A stretch of DNA of 64,000 nt, taken from positions 563,501-627,500 of the forward strand of contig VICG01000006.1 in NCBI GenBank assembly GCA_008692225.1, in the 5' to 3' direction. The DNA comes from Monilinia fructicola. Its lineage: Eukaryota; Ascomycota; Leotiomycetes; Helotiales; Sclerotiniaceae. The notes below the pieces were generated by a model. The model saw nothing but the letters and a program-made list of their open reading frames with translations, ran no database searches and was not told the origin of the DNA. Both the position numbers and the translations under genes were made by a program. Positions 1 to 14,010 of this stretch are shown here, in pieces (positions within the stretch are counted from its first letter, which is position 1; each line of letters opens with the position of its first letter).

Positions 1-687
1 TGCACTCTCTCCTTCAATCTTGTAGTTCTATTTCAATGGTCTCCTATTGAATCGTTTACCAGTATATGTTTTGTTGCTCTTGCCATTTTTTCAGAGAGCT
101 TGGTCCGCAAACTAGCTTACCCTCAAGTACCAGCCCGTGGTTTCCCTGCTTAAAGGTTGTTTAGAAAGTTGTTCGAGGAAAACAGGACGGATAAAGATAA
201 GCAAGGGTAGTAATATGAGACGCTAGATTCTCACAAGTAGGACGTCGCCGTAGAATTCATGCTTCCCTCCTGCCTCCCCAGACAAAAAGTTCGACTTTAA
301 GACCAAATATTTTCCGCAAAGTTTCATTTCCACTGGATTATTCGTTATTCCACTGCCGAAAACAATTTTTCGTCATATCATTGCACCAAAACTCATGAAT
401 AGTTCAATAATCACAGTTTTGAAAATCACACTCATTCCATTCACCCCCAGAATGCATGACTAGGCCTTCTTAGTATAACGAATGTTATTTTTTGCATTCG
501 GTTTCCTCAAGGAAGCTTGAATAGAAAACACCATTATAAAAAAAAGTATCTACATCTCTCCCTACCGCTCTTCCAACTCGCTTCCCGAGAACTCCTGAGG
601 TTCATCGAGTCTTTTCTATTGTATTAAAATGGGCTAACGCGTTTCTGGAGATGGTGTACCGCAAAATTGCAGATAAACCGCCCGCCC
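1..687. other. gene-free stretch at window start
   Basis: No convincing reading frame or RNA gene was seen. Composition is ordinary. The last ~50 bases would be the 3' flank of the minus-strand hypothetical gene that follows. Confidence 0.5.
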
Positions 688-1224
688 TTAACAATTACAC
701 TCATGAATCCTGCAAAGAACATCATCAGGGAGGAACTGCTGGAAGAAGGCCAAAAAAGCATGCATCTCCGCATCATTTTGAAATTCGACGTAAAATATAT
801 CTGCTGCTGGGCTATCCGCATCCAGAATGCTCAAGATAGATCGTCCATTCGTGCTGTAGCCCATATCTGCGAAATGCAATGGGGAGATGAGATACTCGGC
901 ATGCTCCCGATCGGCCTCATTCACGAACCCCAGAGGGTAGCCCCGAAACCAGAACTCGAATTCTTGACTTATTTGGTTGAACTGGATTGACATTCCATCT
1001 AGTTTCTCGTCTCCTGGGCCCGGAAGGTCCTCGAACTTGCATGGGGTGTTGTAGATTTTAAAACTTTCTGGTTCAGCCTGTTCAATTGCGGTCATCTCAT
1101 CAACCGACTTCCCGAGTGATTGGGCTACAGCTATTCTCATTTGTTCCTCATCATCCACAAATTCGGTGTTCGGTAATGTTTGGGACTCTTGTGGAGTAGT
1201 GGGCAGACGAAATGGCGGCTCCAT
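688..1224 (-). CDS. hypothetical acidic protein, 178 aa
   Basis: A single uninterrupted minus-strand frame from an ATG (MEPPFRLP...) to a stop. The product is 178 residues, acidic, with no signal peptide or membrane segment. The N-terminal third is polar and low complexity (NTEFVDDEEQMRIAVAQSLG, close to a ubiquitin-interacting-motif pattern of acidic residues followed by AxxxS). The C-terminal half is richer in aromatics and hydrophobics (EFEFWFRGYPLGF, AFLAFFQQFLPDDVL) and may be folded. I do not recognise the family. Overlapping plus-strand frames are shorter and lack plausible composition. No intron is needed. Confidence 0.55.
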   Translation of the reverse strand: MEPPFRLPTTPQESQTLPNTEFVDDEEQMRIAVAQSLGKSVDEMTAIEQAEPESFKIYNTPCKFEDLPGPGDEKLDGMSIQFNQISQEFEFWFRGYPLGFVNEADREHAEYLISPLHFADMGYSTNGRSILSILDADSPAADIFYVEFQNDAEMHAFLAFFQQFLPDDVLCRIHECNC

Positions 1225-2043
1225 TCTGTGAATGGAGATATACCGACGTTCAATCTGGATTGAAAGGTTTTAGTGTCCCAATATGTAAATTGAGGCTGCG
1301 TGGAGCGATGTAATAAGTTGGAAGCTTAGTATCTAGAGTGCTGAATCCATGATATAGATGTACAGTGCTCTAATATGTTTAGTCGAAGTCGGTGAAAAGA
1401 AAGAATCAACAGAGGGGAATGAAGTGTTAATGAAGTAACTTTTGTCTGGCAGGATAAAAGCCTCGTTTCGCCTCTTTCCCCGTTTCCATTTGAGCTAGCG
1501 CAACTATTCCTAAATAAGCAAGGATATTATTGTTCATCATGCCCAGGTGACTTTATCAAAGTTCATCTTGAATACCGTTGAAACTTGAAAGACAGTAGTT
1601 GATTAAAGTGCCATTTTCAAAAGTTAGCACAATTCATGGGTACTTGGTGAGTGTAACTTTGATATGCCGTTTACTGTGTTAAATTAGAGCAAGATACTAA
1701 CGAGAGCCTAGCATACTGATACATAATCTATTTGGGATTCAGTAGTAATTAGTTGGATTAGTCTACATGTCTTACTAATGGAGATCTCCCAACTACTGTC
1801 GGTATTTGTGCTCACTGATTGTAAAGTGACTCGTGTTTCTTCTATTAACCCTATCTAGAATACGAGAGACGATGCAAGACCATCTTATGAATCCTTACAG
1901 TCTTATTCATTTCACAACTCTCGAATGTTTAGTTATCTTGACATACATGTCTAGACATTCTAAATGAAACAATTCCATTCAGCTAAATGAAAAAATGGCA
2001 TGGTCTCAAAAACCAAATGAAAGCTTAACTATACATGTCTTGG
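1225..2043. other. intergenic, no gene seen
   Basis: About 820 bases with frequent stops in all frames. It should contain the promoter of the upstream minus-strand gene. No repeat or RNA recognised. Confidence 0.45.
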
Positions 2044-2361
2044 CTATTGCATCTTCGCAATACCCACTTCGCCTCTCCAGTGCCCTAGAAGTGCAACATC
2101 TTCGATAAATTTCTTATTTTCCATTGCCCTATTGTATTCTTCTCTCTTATCGGCCCTCCACTTCTCAATCTCGTGAAGTACATCCAATATCGGCACCTCC
2201 GTGCTTCTCGTTTTCTCGTCACATCTGTAGCACATGCTATTTCCATCCCTTATCAAGCGATAACTGGGCTTTCCAAGACTAGCATCGATATTTTCTTCAA
2301 TGAGCAGGAGCTCTCCATCATCATCGCCAAAGAATGGCAAATCCCTTTCGCTGGCCGTCAT
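2044..2361 (-). CDS. hypothetical small protein, 105 aa or longer
   Basis: Minus-strand frame of 105 codons starting at an ATG (MTASERDLPFFGDDDG...). The same frame stays open about 80 bases further upstream and would add a Ser/Arg/Lys-rich, charged leader, so the true start could lie upstream or come from an earlier exon. The product has an acidic N-terminal patch (FFGDDDGELLLIEEN), a CYRC motif and a helical charged segment (HEIEKWRADKREEYNRAMENKK). Family not recognised. It lies next to the broken LRR gene and may itself be a remnant. Confidence 0.4.
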   Translation of the reverse strand: MTASERDLPFFGDDDGELLLIEENIDASLGKPSYRLIRDGNSMCYRCDEKTRSTEVPILDVLHEIEKWRADKREEYNRAMENKKFIEDVALLGHWRGEVGIAKMQ

Positions 2362-2852
2362 AAACTTATCCCTATCTTCAGATTCTGACGATTTGGTAAA
2401 TGATTCTCTTTTCGATTTTCGACTTGGACTAATACGGGACGACGGTGGCTAGCTTTCTACCTCAGTATGGGGACTAAACTCAAGCATTATATTATGTATT
2501 TTGTGGAGATTGTTTGAGGTCACTGTACGCGTATTAGAGAGTTTGAGAGAAGCCTCTAGGTTTGCAATTCCTTACTCCTCGGCACATTCTTGCAGGAATA
2601 AAAGTACCCTATCGATTATGTGGCGCGTTTTTGTTTTCTTAGGGATATTAGTTAAAATAAGTTTCTTTAGACTGTGTAACATGGATGGCTTCAATCGAGG
2701 TGAGTTTCTTTCTCGTGATTCGACACGCTGACGATGTTGAGTAATTTGAGAGATTATTTCTTGGGTGGCTTTTGGTGATTGTGATATTTGTGCGGTTAGT
2801 ACGTGATACTCATAGGGGGACGTTTGACGTACCGAAGGAACCGAATCAGAGG

Positions 2853-4224
2853 TTAGGGGACTGGGGGAGAGGGTATATCTTCAAGTTCAAAATCATATGG
2901 TAGATAGCATACTGCGCTAGCAGGGCTGCTCGGCTGTATGAGTTCCTGTAATTTAGGTATCTGATGAGGATCACAAATGGCTGGCTCACTGACTTCTATA
3001 GATGTTTTATTCGTTTCGATCTTGTTCGAGAAGAAATTCTTCAAAAAATTTGATTCCAGATCATCGGGATTTTCCCAACATGCACTGGTCGGGGGGTATA
3101 CACTGGTATTTGTCCCAGCCTCGTCGATGCATGTACTATCAAATTCATGGCAGATACCTGGTATATCAATAGGTGTAGAATCGAGTTTACACTTCAGCCC
3201 CTGCTTGCGAATCTCAAAAGATTGTCCTTCGGACGAACTGGTAGAACTGGTAAAATAATCTTGAGTGATGATACTATGGTGTATTCTCAATGTTGTGAGG
3301 TTTTTGAATGTTTGAGAGAATACATTTGATTCCAGCAAGTTTGTGCAAAGAGATAGGAATTTTTGGGATGTTGGGGCTGTCAAGAGATTCGTCTCCTTGT
3401 TACCAATTAACGAACCACAGTCCAGTAATCTCAAGCCTAAGTTATCGAGGATATTGGTGGCACTATCGATCGTTAAGCAGTTGTTGGCAATGTAAAGATA
3501 TGATATGCCAGATGTCGATACATCTTCGTCAAACCGTTGGCCTAAAACTTTACCGGTAGGGTTAGTCGAAACGAAGCTTTCTATACCCTCCAGCTCGTTC
3601 CTAATAGATGATACCGTAGGCAAACTCTTGATATACAATGAAGATTTGCTGCTAGAAATTCCATTTCCGTGTTTTTCATACATTGACGCAGCAGGCATCA
3701 AACGATGAATGATGTTTTAAATCCCATTTCCAGAAAGATGGTTATGGTTTAGATCAAGACTTCGAATCATACTGCTTAGTTCGAAAGAAAGGTATTCCGA
3801 ATCAGAATCTCCCAAGCCACAATCACGTAACTTCAGTACCTGCAGGCTCTCGAGCGATACTATTCGTTGGAGCACTACAGAACTTTTGGCACCTTGTGAC
3901 GAGGAGAGATCTAAATAGAATAGTTCTAGAAAGCAGGGAAGAGCTGACGCCAGATTTGATGAAGTAGTATTTTCATAATTCGCGGTAATGAAAAGTTTTT
4001 ATTTCGCAAAACTTCTGAGTGTTATGATTGATATTAGCTAGGGACTGATGTTCAAAAAATGATAGATTCGACAATATCAGAGCTTGAAGTGAAGGTAATC
4101 GATCGAGAAGATCTCGTAGCCATCCTTCTTGGGCAACACCATGAAACTTGGTTTTTGCCGATGGTAGTTCTATATGAAAGGTACGAATCAAAGTACGAAC
4201 ATCGAGACTGGCCCGCTTGACCAC
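2853..4224 (-). pseudogene. decayed leucine-rich-repeat protein gene
   Basis: Three consecutive minus-strand segments together read as one LRR protein. The first (4224 to ~3975) contains LPSLQALILSNLSFFEH. The second (~3970 to ~3718) contains LQVLKLRDCGLG and IRSLDLNHNHLSGNG, classic LxxLxLxxN/C repeats. The third (3701 to 2853) begins with an LRR-like GISYLYIANNCLTI and ends in a Ser/Pro-rich tail. Segments one and two are offset by one base at an A-run near 3995-4000, and two and three are in the same frame but separated by a TAA (about 3717) that a single C-to-T change from CAA would create. LRR proteins normally mediate protein contacts. The partner is unknown. The breaks and the position beside the RIP-degraded block suggest a dying gene, though a sequencing indel could explain one of them. 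Confidence 0.6.
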
Positions 4225-4640
4225 ACGCTTGAATCTTGTGATTGCAACTAGCAGATTATTAGAATCTGTCTTTCTCGTGTGGACAGGTGTGCAGTTGTTG
4301 ATTCAGAGAAGTTAAAGTAGTAAAAGCATTATGTGACGGCAATCATCACATGACTGTAGGTTCTAGAAAATGCTGAATCAATAGCTATAGACCATTGGTT
4401 TAAGAAAAGACGGCGATTCACATCGGGATATAGCATCGCTATCATTTCCAAAATGCGAGGCCGGGTTTCCCCAAAGGCATGGCGAGAATAACTACCACCA
4501 ATTTCGACATACTAAACATGCTGAATACAGATTCAGATCATCAACGTATGGCACGACAAGTACCCAAACCTCCCGATATGACACCGGCGCAGTCATATAT
4601 TGACAAATACCATCACCCCATGCAAAGTTCATTTGGCTTT
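4225..4640. other. flank between LRR remnant and AT isochore
   Basis: Normal-composition DNA with no gene recognised. The change to AT-rich sequence occurs abruptly after about 4640, next to short direct copies of AACTTAACTTAAAG near 4655-4702. Confidence 0.45.
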
Positions 4641-5184
4641 ATAAGCCCTGTAAGTTAACTTAACTTAAAGGCTTTATAAAGCCTAAAACTTAACTTAAAG
4701 CATGAAATTTTTTATTTAATAATATAAATAAATATTTTTATTTTTAATCAAAAGACATAATAGTAATAAATCAATATATAAAATCAAAAAGATTGATTTT
4801 TTTTAAATTTTATTATTTCTTAATTATTATTGATAATAATTTATATTAAAACAAAATTATTTTATATAATAAATTTTATTTTAATATAATCTTTAATAAA
4901 TTTTTAGATTATTAATAATTAAATTTATCTTATTTTATTTAAAATTATTTAATATAAAAGATTTCAATAATAATTATTTTATTTATAAATAATTATTAAT
5001 AATAATTTATTATAATTATATTAATTAAATTATTCAATTTATATTTAATATATATTTACTTAATAAATATATATTTACCTAAGTTTTAAACTATTTAAAT
5101 ATAGATAATATTATATAATTTTATATATTTAAAAATAATCTTAAATAGCTTTTTATTTAATTAATCATAAAATTTAATCTTTAT

Positions 5185-5348
5185 TATAACGAACATCACG
5201 TGCCTTAGGCATGTGATATCTCATCACGCTAAACGATACTATATATATAAGAGAGATCTCTAGGTTCTCTAAAGATCTTTTCCCTTTTTAGCTTTTTATT
5301 TCTAGTTAACCAATCTCTATTAATCTACTTTAGTATGTAATTGTGACA
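5185..5348 (+). repeat. LTR-like repeat A, copy 1 (degraded)
   Basis: About 164 bp that matches, as a reverse complement, the better preserved copy at 11133-11294. Shared blocks include ATCACGTGCCTTAGGC, GATATCTCATCACGCTAA, GAGATCTCTAGGTT and TTTAGTATGT. The intact version reads TGTGACG...CGTGACA, that is TG...CA with short inverted ends, as in LTRs. This copy has lost G/C at its 5' edge (TTATAACG for TGTGACG), as expected from RIP. Confidence 0.65.
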
Positions 5349-6233
5349 TTTATAATCTTAGATTAATTAAAAAAAATTAATTTAATAAAGATTAATCTAT
5401 ATTATAACTTTTTTTATATAAATTTATAATTATTCTATAGAAATAAAATAGTTTTAATTGATGATAATAAATTTTAATTAATATAAATAGATATTAAATA
5501 AAAATATTAAAATTATAAATATTTAAATTAAATAATCTAAAATAAAAATAATTAAATATAATATTATTATATAAGTTTTATAATTTATTTTTCATATAAA
5601 TAAAATTATTTGATAATAATCTTAATTAATTAATATTAATAAGAATTATTTTAAATAAAATTTAAATAAAATTGTTTAAATTATAAATATTTAAACGTAA
5701 TGATTTTAAAGATTTATATATTAAATAAAATAATCTTATATAAATAATAATAGGTTTATTATATAGATATAGTATCTTTAATTTTTAAAAAATAAGTTTT
5801 ATTAATTTTAATTAATATATTTTATTATTAATTTTTTCAAAATTATTTAATTTTTAATGATTTATATTTTTTCAAAAAAAAAATTATATTTATTTATTTT
5901 ATTTTATTTGTTTATTTTTAGAATTAATTTATATTAAAAAGTAATAATAGAAGCTTTTGAATATAAAATAATATTAATTTATTTAATATATAAAATTTTA
6001 ATTAATAAAATGATTTACTTATAGAATTATTATATATAGAAAATATAATTTAAATCTTTTAAATAAATTAATAGTTTTAATATAATTATTCTTTTTATAA
6101 TTATCAATAAAAAGTTAGATATAATTATTTTAAAATATTCTTTTTTAAATAAGATAATTTTTTTATAATTAAGAAATTAAATTCAATTATTATAGATTAC
6201 TATATTTTAATTAAATAAGATTATGTCACGGAG

Positions 6234-6540
6234 GACGGATTATACGAGAGCATACGAGGATCATTAATAGGAGTAAGCATAAATATAGAATATGGTATAT
6301 ATGAATAAGCTATTAATTCTGCTTTTATTATAGAGTAATAGGAGGAGTAGTATATATAACTAAAAAAGCGATCTATAATTCTCGATCAAAGAGCATAAAA
6401 TACTTCATATATTCGAAATCAGCATTAAAGAATCAAAATAAACCTTTGGTTTATTTCTTACTAATAATATATTAGAATTATATAATTACTTTTGTGTGAT
6501 ATACTTTTTTAAATTAAATTAATCTATTAAAAACTAATAA
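6234..6540 (+). repeat. LTR-like repeat B, copy 1
   Basis: Begins TGTCACGGAGGACGG and matches, in direct orientation, the degraded copy starting at 13460. Aligned landmarks include TATTAATTCTGCTTTTATTATAG versus the same with T for C, and TATAGAGTAATAGGAGGAG versus GAAGAAG. The 3' edge is uncertain (between about 6490 and 6545). It directly abuts the left arm of the large inverted-repeat unit. Confidence 0.6.
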
Positions 6541-6776
6541 AATATAATGGATTCGAAGAATCAACCTCAGAGAAATGTGGAGTCATGTGACTATTATCAT
6601 GTGATTATTATACCTGTACTATAGGAGGTTCAAAATGAAAAAACACGAAACCTTAAATCCTTAGCGGCTCGTGTGATTGGTCATAAGTAAACAGCGAAAA
6701 TTTTAATTGGTCGAGCATTAGTAAGCGAAAAACCTTAATTTTTTTGATGCCGACTTTCCGTTCTACCTTCGGAGCT

Positions 6777-6950
6777 TAATTATTCCGACCATTTCGGCCC
6801 ATTCCATTTCGACCCATTCCATTTCGACCCATTCCATTTCGGCCATTTCAAAGGTGGTCAACCATTTCAGCCCATTCCATTTCGGCCCATTCCATTTCGG
6901 CCCATTCCATTTCGGCCATTCCATTCCGCCTATTTCATATGGGCTTATTT
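6777..6950 (+). repeat. CCATTTCGGCC minisatellite, left arm
   Basis: Tandem units of about 14-17 bp built on CCATTTCGGCCCATT and variants such as CCATTTCGACC. Related arrays occur inverted at ~16670-16770 and in direct orientation inside the MITE at ~15082-15265. Confidence 0.8.
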
Positions 6951-6957
6951 TATTTCG

Positions 6958-7245
6958 AAATAATAAATAATAAATAATAAATAATAAATAATAAATAATA
7001 AATAATAATAAATAATAAATAATAAATAATAAATAATAAATAATAATAATAATAAATAAATAAAAATAATAAATAATAAATAATAAATAATAAATAATAA
7101 ATAATAAATATAATAAATAAATAATAAAAATAATAAATAATAATAATAAAATAATAAATAATAAATAATAAATAATAAATAATAAAATAATAAATAATAA
7201 TATAATAAATAATAAATAATAAATAATAAATAATAAATAATAAAG
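6958..7245 (+). repeat. AATAAT/AAATAAT microsatellite
   Basis: Long run of TAAATAA units, mostly a 7 bp period, with occasional slips to AAT. The inverted counterpart is at about 16340-16650. Confidence 0.85.
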
Positions 7246-7379
7246 ATTTACTATTATAATTATACTAAAAGCTTAGTATATTTAATATATAATTAAAAAA
7301 AATATTTAAAAATATATAAAAACTATAAAGCTTTTTTATAACTTTTTATATATAAATTAAATAGAAAAATATTTATAAG

Positions 7380-7620
7380 TAGAATAAATAGAATAAATAG
7401 AATTAGTAGAATAAATAGAATAAATATTTATAAATAGAATAAAATATTTATAAATATTTATAAATAGAATAAATAGAATAGAATAAATAGAATAAATAGA
7501 ATAAATAGAATAAATAGAATAAATAGAATAAATAGAATAAATAGAATAAATAGAATAAATAGAATAAATAGAATAAATAGAATAAATAGAATAAATAGAA
7601 TAAATAGAATAATAGAATAT
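7380..7620 (+). repeat. GAATAAATA 9 bp tandem array
   Basis: Tandem GAATAAATA units, nearly perfect from about 7480 to 7610. A shorter inverted version (TATTTATTC) lies at about 16125-16205. Confidence 0.85.
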
Positions 7621-7812
7621 AATAATCTTTTAAAAACTTTATAAAATAATTTATATTTTAAAGTATTATAATATAACGTATATCTTTTTAAAAACGGAAA
7701 AAGAAATATAGAAATATAATATATTATTATAAAATACTTTATTTTAAAGTATTAATTTATAAAAAAAAATTAATAATAATATAAGAATTAAAGAATTATA
7801 AATTACTTAAAG

Positions 7813-8032
<220 letters not shown>

Positions 8033-8189
8033 ACTAGCACTCGCGGAAAATAAATTTTTAGATTATGGATTCGTAGAATTTTATTAGCCTCGAACGAAGT
8101 GAGGATTGAGGGTTTGGGGGCTAGCCCCCATTAAGTAATAAAATTCGAAGAATCCATAGTCTGAAAATTTATTTTCCGCGAGTGCTAGT
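8033..8189 (+). mobile_element. 157 bp foldback element, copy 1
   Basis: Starts ACTAGCACTCGCGGAAAATA and ends with the reverse complement TATTTTCCGCGAGTGCTAGT. The inverted repeats run about 55 bp each (ACTAGCAC...TATGGATTCG) around a short GC-richer middle with GGGGGCTAGCCCCC. It cannot encode a protein, so it is a non-autonomous foldback/MITE-like element. A second copy of identical length is at 15577-15733, inverted. Confidence 0.8.
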
Positions 8190-11132
8190 CTTTTATTAAT
8201 ATACAAATAAATATATATATATTAATCTAATTATTTATTATATATCAAAAAAGAATATTATTATTATTGAGGATTAAATTTAAAAATAAAGAAAAAGAAA
8301 TTATAAAGAAAACATATTAATTTAAAATTAAAAAAAGGGTATTTAGCCCTTAATCTTTAATATAACCAATAATTATTAATAAATATAAATAAATGTTTAT
8401 ATAACTTTTTATATTAGTAATGAGGTGTATTGAATATATTATAAATAAATAAAAAATATATTTAAGCATTTAAACGTAAAATCTATTGGAACTTATTAAA
8501 ATATTAATAATATTTAATTATCTAATTCAATAAGTAAATGCTATAGCTTTATAAACAATAAAAAATATAATTAATAAACAAAATATAATTTTTGAGTTTA
8601 TATAGAGAGTTTTATAAAAATATATTGGAATAATTCTTAACATCTTTAATTTAATTACTTTTATTTATTTTAATATGTTTCCAAAACAATCAAAAAGAGT
8701 AATTAAATAATCAAAGCAAAATTAAATAACTTAAACTTGTATAACAAAAAATAAAGAATTGAATATTGGATTTTTATTATTTGATAAAGCTATTTATAAT
8801 ATTAATTCTAACATTAATATTGATATTATTATATTATTTAGTCTTATTTATAATATATTGAAATCTTACAATTTAGATAAGGATTTTAAGAGATTACAAA
8901 ATAAGGGATTTAACTATAATCTTATAATTACAAAATCTTTTATTATAAAATATATTTTAATTATTTATTTAAAAAGTATTTTATTAATTTTAATCTCTTT
9001 TAAATATTTTCCAAGAATATAAAATTTATTATCACTTTAATAATAACAAAAGCAATTTAAAGTTCTTTAATAAAAATACAAAGTTATAGATTTAAGAATA
9101 TTTAACAAAATATAAATTGCTCTTTAGGAATATAGAAATATAATTAATCAACTATTTTTGCTATAGGTTACTCTTTTATTTTATATTTATAAAATTATAA
9201 ATATAAATAATAATAAGGATACAAAAGTATTTATTATAAAAGTCAAAAGATTATTTAATTTAAAAAATTATTTTATAATTGTATCGTTTTATTATTTCTA
9301 TTTTTGTTTTTAATGTTTGTTAAGAACATTTTTGTTTTTATTGTATTAGATTATTTTGTTCAAGAAATGATAATAGCAAATATATTGATAATATTAATAT
9401 TATAGAAAGTCGTTATATGCATTGTAAGAATTATTCTTATATTACGATTGTTCTTGATTTATATATAAAGTTATTGATTGTTTATATAGCTTTAGGAATT
9501 GAGATAAAGCTATTCCTTTATAAGTAATTTTTTACTTTTTCAATTAAAATAGCATTAAATTGATATATATCAATTATAAAAGTAAATGGGATTATATTAT
9601 AATATAAAGAAGATAGTATTAATAGATTGGGAGAAAGTATAGAAAATATTGTATGAAAAAATTACTTGTTTTATATACAATTCTTTTATTTTTTTTAATC
9701 CTTAAGATTATATAATACTTTCTTTAATACTCTTTTATTCAATTATAGATTAATATCCTAAATAATCAAAAGAATTTATTCAAAAACACTTAAAAGATTA
9801 TAAAACGATTAAATTAAATGATATTATTATTTATAAAGAAACTTTATAAATACTTTATATTAATACTTTTTACTTAGGTTACTCTAATCCTTTTATTATA
9901 GAATCCTTTTTGTTGGCTGTTTATAATTCTATTGTGCAAAGTTTTATATTTTGCTTTTCCTAAAGTTTTGGGTTTTGTTTTCTTTGAAGTTTTATTTTTT
10001 ATTTTATTTATTATAATACTTTTATTGTTATAAAATTTTTTAATTTTTATAATATAAATTTTTAAATCTTAACTTTTTTCTATTGTTTATAAAAAGCATT
10101 TTGTTATAAAAACATTTTTTTTTTAAAAGAGAAATTATTTTATTTTTGGATTTTAATAATAAATTAGTAGATTTTAATCCTGAAAATTATAAAGTTATAA
10201 AAGATTACAAGATTAGAAAGAATAAAAATTAATTTTACTTATATGCAAATTAAGTTAAATGAAAAAAGAATTGCTAAGAAAAGGAAGAAGAAAAAGAAGG
10301 TAAAATTATTAAAAAAGATTAAAGAATCTTGTAAAATAAAAGCAAAGTTTAAAAAACCCTTAAAAGAGTAAATAATTTTTTAAATTATATAATGATCTTT
10401 AATTATTATAATATTATATTTGAAAATATATGATATATAAAACTTTTAAAAAGGTTCTATATAATTAATCTTTTAATTTTATTTGATTTTGGATTAAACA
10501 TCTTGTAAATTAAATAATAATTTAAAATACTTAAATTTTTAATAAGTAAGATTTTTAATTAATTCATTAATAAGTATTTAATTTATTAATAAAATATAAT
10601 ATAACAAAATTATTTTTTAAATATTTTTATTTTAACTATATATTTTATATATTTATATATTTAAGCTTAATAAAGATTTTTTTATTCTTACCAATTATTA
10701 AACGAATTGTTTAAATATTATTATAATATATAATAATAAACTCTTTAATTGTAAAATCCATTTTTTTTAAAAATCTAAAAGTAATTATAATCTTTTTTAA
10801 AGTACATTTTATTTCGAGGAACTTTATTTTAATAATAAAAATAGTTATAGTATTCTATTATATTGTTTTTTATATAATAAAGCCACTGAAAAGCAATATT
10901 ATATACTTTTGGGATAATTTTTATATTTTAGGATTATTTGTAAATAATATATTAAAAAACATTAAAAGCTATAGAATATGCTTTGCAAAGTATTTTATTC
11001 TTAGGAATCTTATATTTTATAAATATCGAATATAATAATCTATTATATTTATATAATTTTAAAAAAAGTTAATTAGGTAATAATTAAACTAAAAAACTAT
11101 AAAAGCAATATTTGCTTAAACTATTATTGTAG

Positions 11133-11294
11133 TGTCACGATCACATACTAAAGCGAATCAATAGAGGTCAGTTAACTAGAATAAGAAAGCTAAGGAGGGA
11201 AGAGATCTCTAGGAAACCTAGAGATCTCTTATATGTACAGTATCGCTTAGCGTGATGAGATATCACGTGCCTAAGGCACGTGATATTCGTCACA
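11133..11294 (-). repeat. LTR-like repeat A, copy 2 (well preserved)
   Basis: About 162 bp, an island of normal composition in AT-rich DNA. On the minus strand it reads TGTGACGAATATCACGTGCC ... GATCGTGACA, with internal palindromes CACGTGCCTTAGGCACGTG and AGAGATCTCTAGG/CCTAGAGATCTCT. TG...CA ends suggest a solo LTR. The inverted orientation relative to copy 1 means these are not the two LTRs of one intact element. Confidence 0.65.
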
Positions 11295-13459
11295 TAAAAT
11301 CAAAAAGATCTTATTGTATCTTATAAAAGGGTTAAGAAAATTATTTTTTAAATACTTTTAATATAATTTATAAAATATAAATAAAAGAATATTCTATATA
11401 TTTCTTCTTAGGAACACTGATAATTTTCATTTTTTGAACTAATATAACTAAATGTTTTAATATTTATTTTTTAAAATATTTTATACATTTATACTACATT
11501 TTTCTTAAATCTAATCTTTTAAATTAAGGATTCTTTAAATATCTAAATGAATAATATTAATTATTTAAGATTGCAGGATACATTATATAATAATTATTTA
11601 TTAAAATAAATAAAAAATTAAAGTAAAAGAATAAAGATTTATATTCTAAAAAGTAGAAGATTATCTTTTTTAATTAATTAAATAAAAATAATACTTTTTT
11701 TTATAATACTTATATAAAAAGTATTATTATAACCATATAACTATACCCCTAACTTTACGAGAATAGCCTTTAAAATAATATTTGTATAAAAACCTGGAAT
11801 AAAAGTAATATTTAGAAGAATAAAATTTATTAATTAAAGATTATTATTATTATTTAAGATATTAATTATAATACATAATTCTTTATTGATTACTTAATAT
11901 AAAAATTATACTAGCTTTAATTATATTATTGAGAGATTAAATAGAGTGTATTTAAAGTTGTTAAGTAATAAAATATTATTAACCAAATAAATTGATTTAT
12001 AACTATTAAAAAAGTAAAATAAACAAAAATAATAAAGATTAATAATTAAAGTAATTGAATAAATTCTAAAATTAAATTATTAAAAGATTATATAAGTAAA
12101 AAATGCTTTTTTACTCTTTTAATTATTTAATAACTATTTTTTTTTATAAATCTTAGAATTAAATGTTTGAATTATTAATTATATACTTTTGATTTAATTT
12201 TTTTAATAACCTTTTTAGATAGCTTTTTATTTAATTAATTAATATATTTTTCGTTTTTTGTTTGATAAAAACAAATTCAACATTTTTTTCTATATTTTTT
12301 TAATTTTTATTTGTAATACGAATAATCTTTAATTATTTTTTGATTGGTAAAAATATTTGTATTTGAATTTGTTTTTTATAGGAGTATTTTAATTAAAGTT
12401 GCTTTTATTATTACTTTTTAAGTATAGTATATACCCTTATTCTTTGGATTCTATACGTTTCTATTAAACTTTGAATATATTATATTATTATAATTGTTAA
12501 AGTTTAATATAGATAATCCTATATAAAGATTTATTTTGATAATATCAAATTATACTTAAATATATTCAAATAGAAACTTTGATTTTATAGTATTAAAAAA
12601 ATCGATGATTGCTTTAGTTTCTTTTAATTTTATTAAGATTATAAGTAACTGCTTTTAAATATATATATAATTATTTTTTATATTATTTAAAAGGATTATC
12701 TTTATTTAATATTACGTTTGTAAACATTTGTTTATATACTAATTAAACTTATATATTATTATAATAATATTAATAAAAATAAATCTTTTTTTAAGATAAA
12801 AAATTATAAATAAAAATGATTTATTATTATTCAATAGATAAATAGTTTTTATAAAAAGTTGAAGATTAATAATAATATTAATCTAATTGTATACTTTATA
12901 ATATAAAATCCTTTTTAATAAAGTATATACTTTTAATCGCTTTTTAGGATTGCTTTTTTTGATTATATTCTTTTTAAAATTCCTTTATTATTAATATCTT
13001 TAGTTTTTATAACTTTATATAGGTTTAATAATTATAGAAAATGTTTATATTACTAAAAGTAAGAATATTAATTAATATACTTTGATCTGTATTAATTATT
13101 ATAATATTGTATTCGCTTTTTTCATAATAATATTTCTTTAATTACTTTTAGTTTACTTAATCCGTTAATTCTTTAATTATAATAAAAATAAGTAAAATAA
13201 TGTTTAATTAATTAATCTATTAAATTTCTATAATATAAAAAGTATTAAAGTTAATTTTATTTTATATACTTTTCATATTATATCGCTTTTTAAAAGTATA
13301 ATACCATTTAATTCATTCATCTTAATTGAATAAACTGCAATTTGTTATTGAATAATATAATAATTATAAATAAATAAAAGAATAAAGTTTTTTAATAATG
13401 ATTTATAGAAATATATTAAAAGAATAATAGAAAATTAAATACTATATTAGGTTTATAAT

Positions 13460-14010
<551 letters not shown>

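Noticed and set aside
8759..9022. 87-codon ORF in the AT isochore
   Set aside because: Composition is almost only Ile/Leu/Asn/Lys/Tyr as dictated by AT content. It may be a ghost of a transposon gene, but no motif supports a call.
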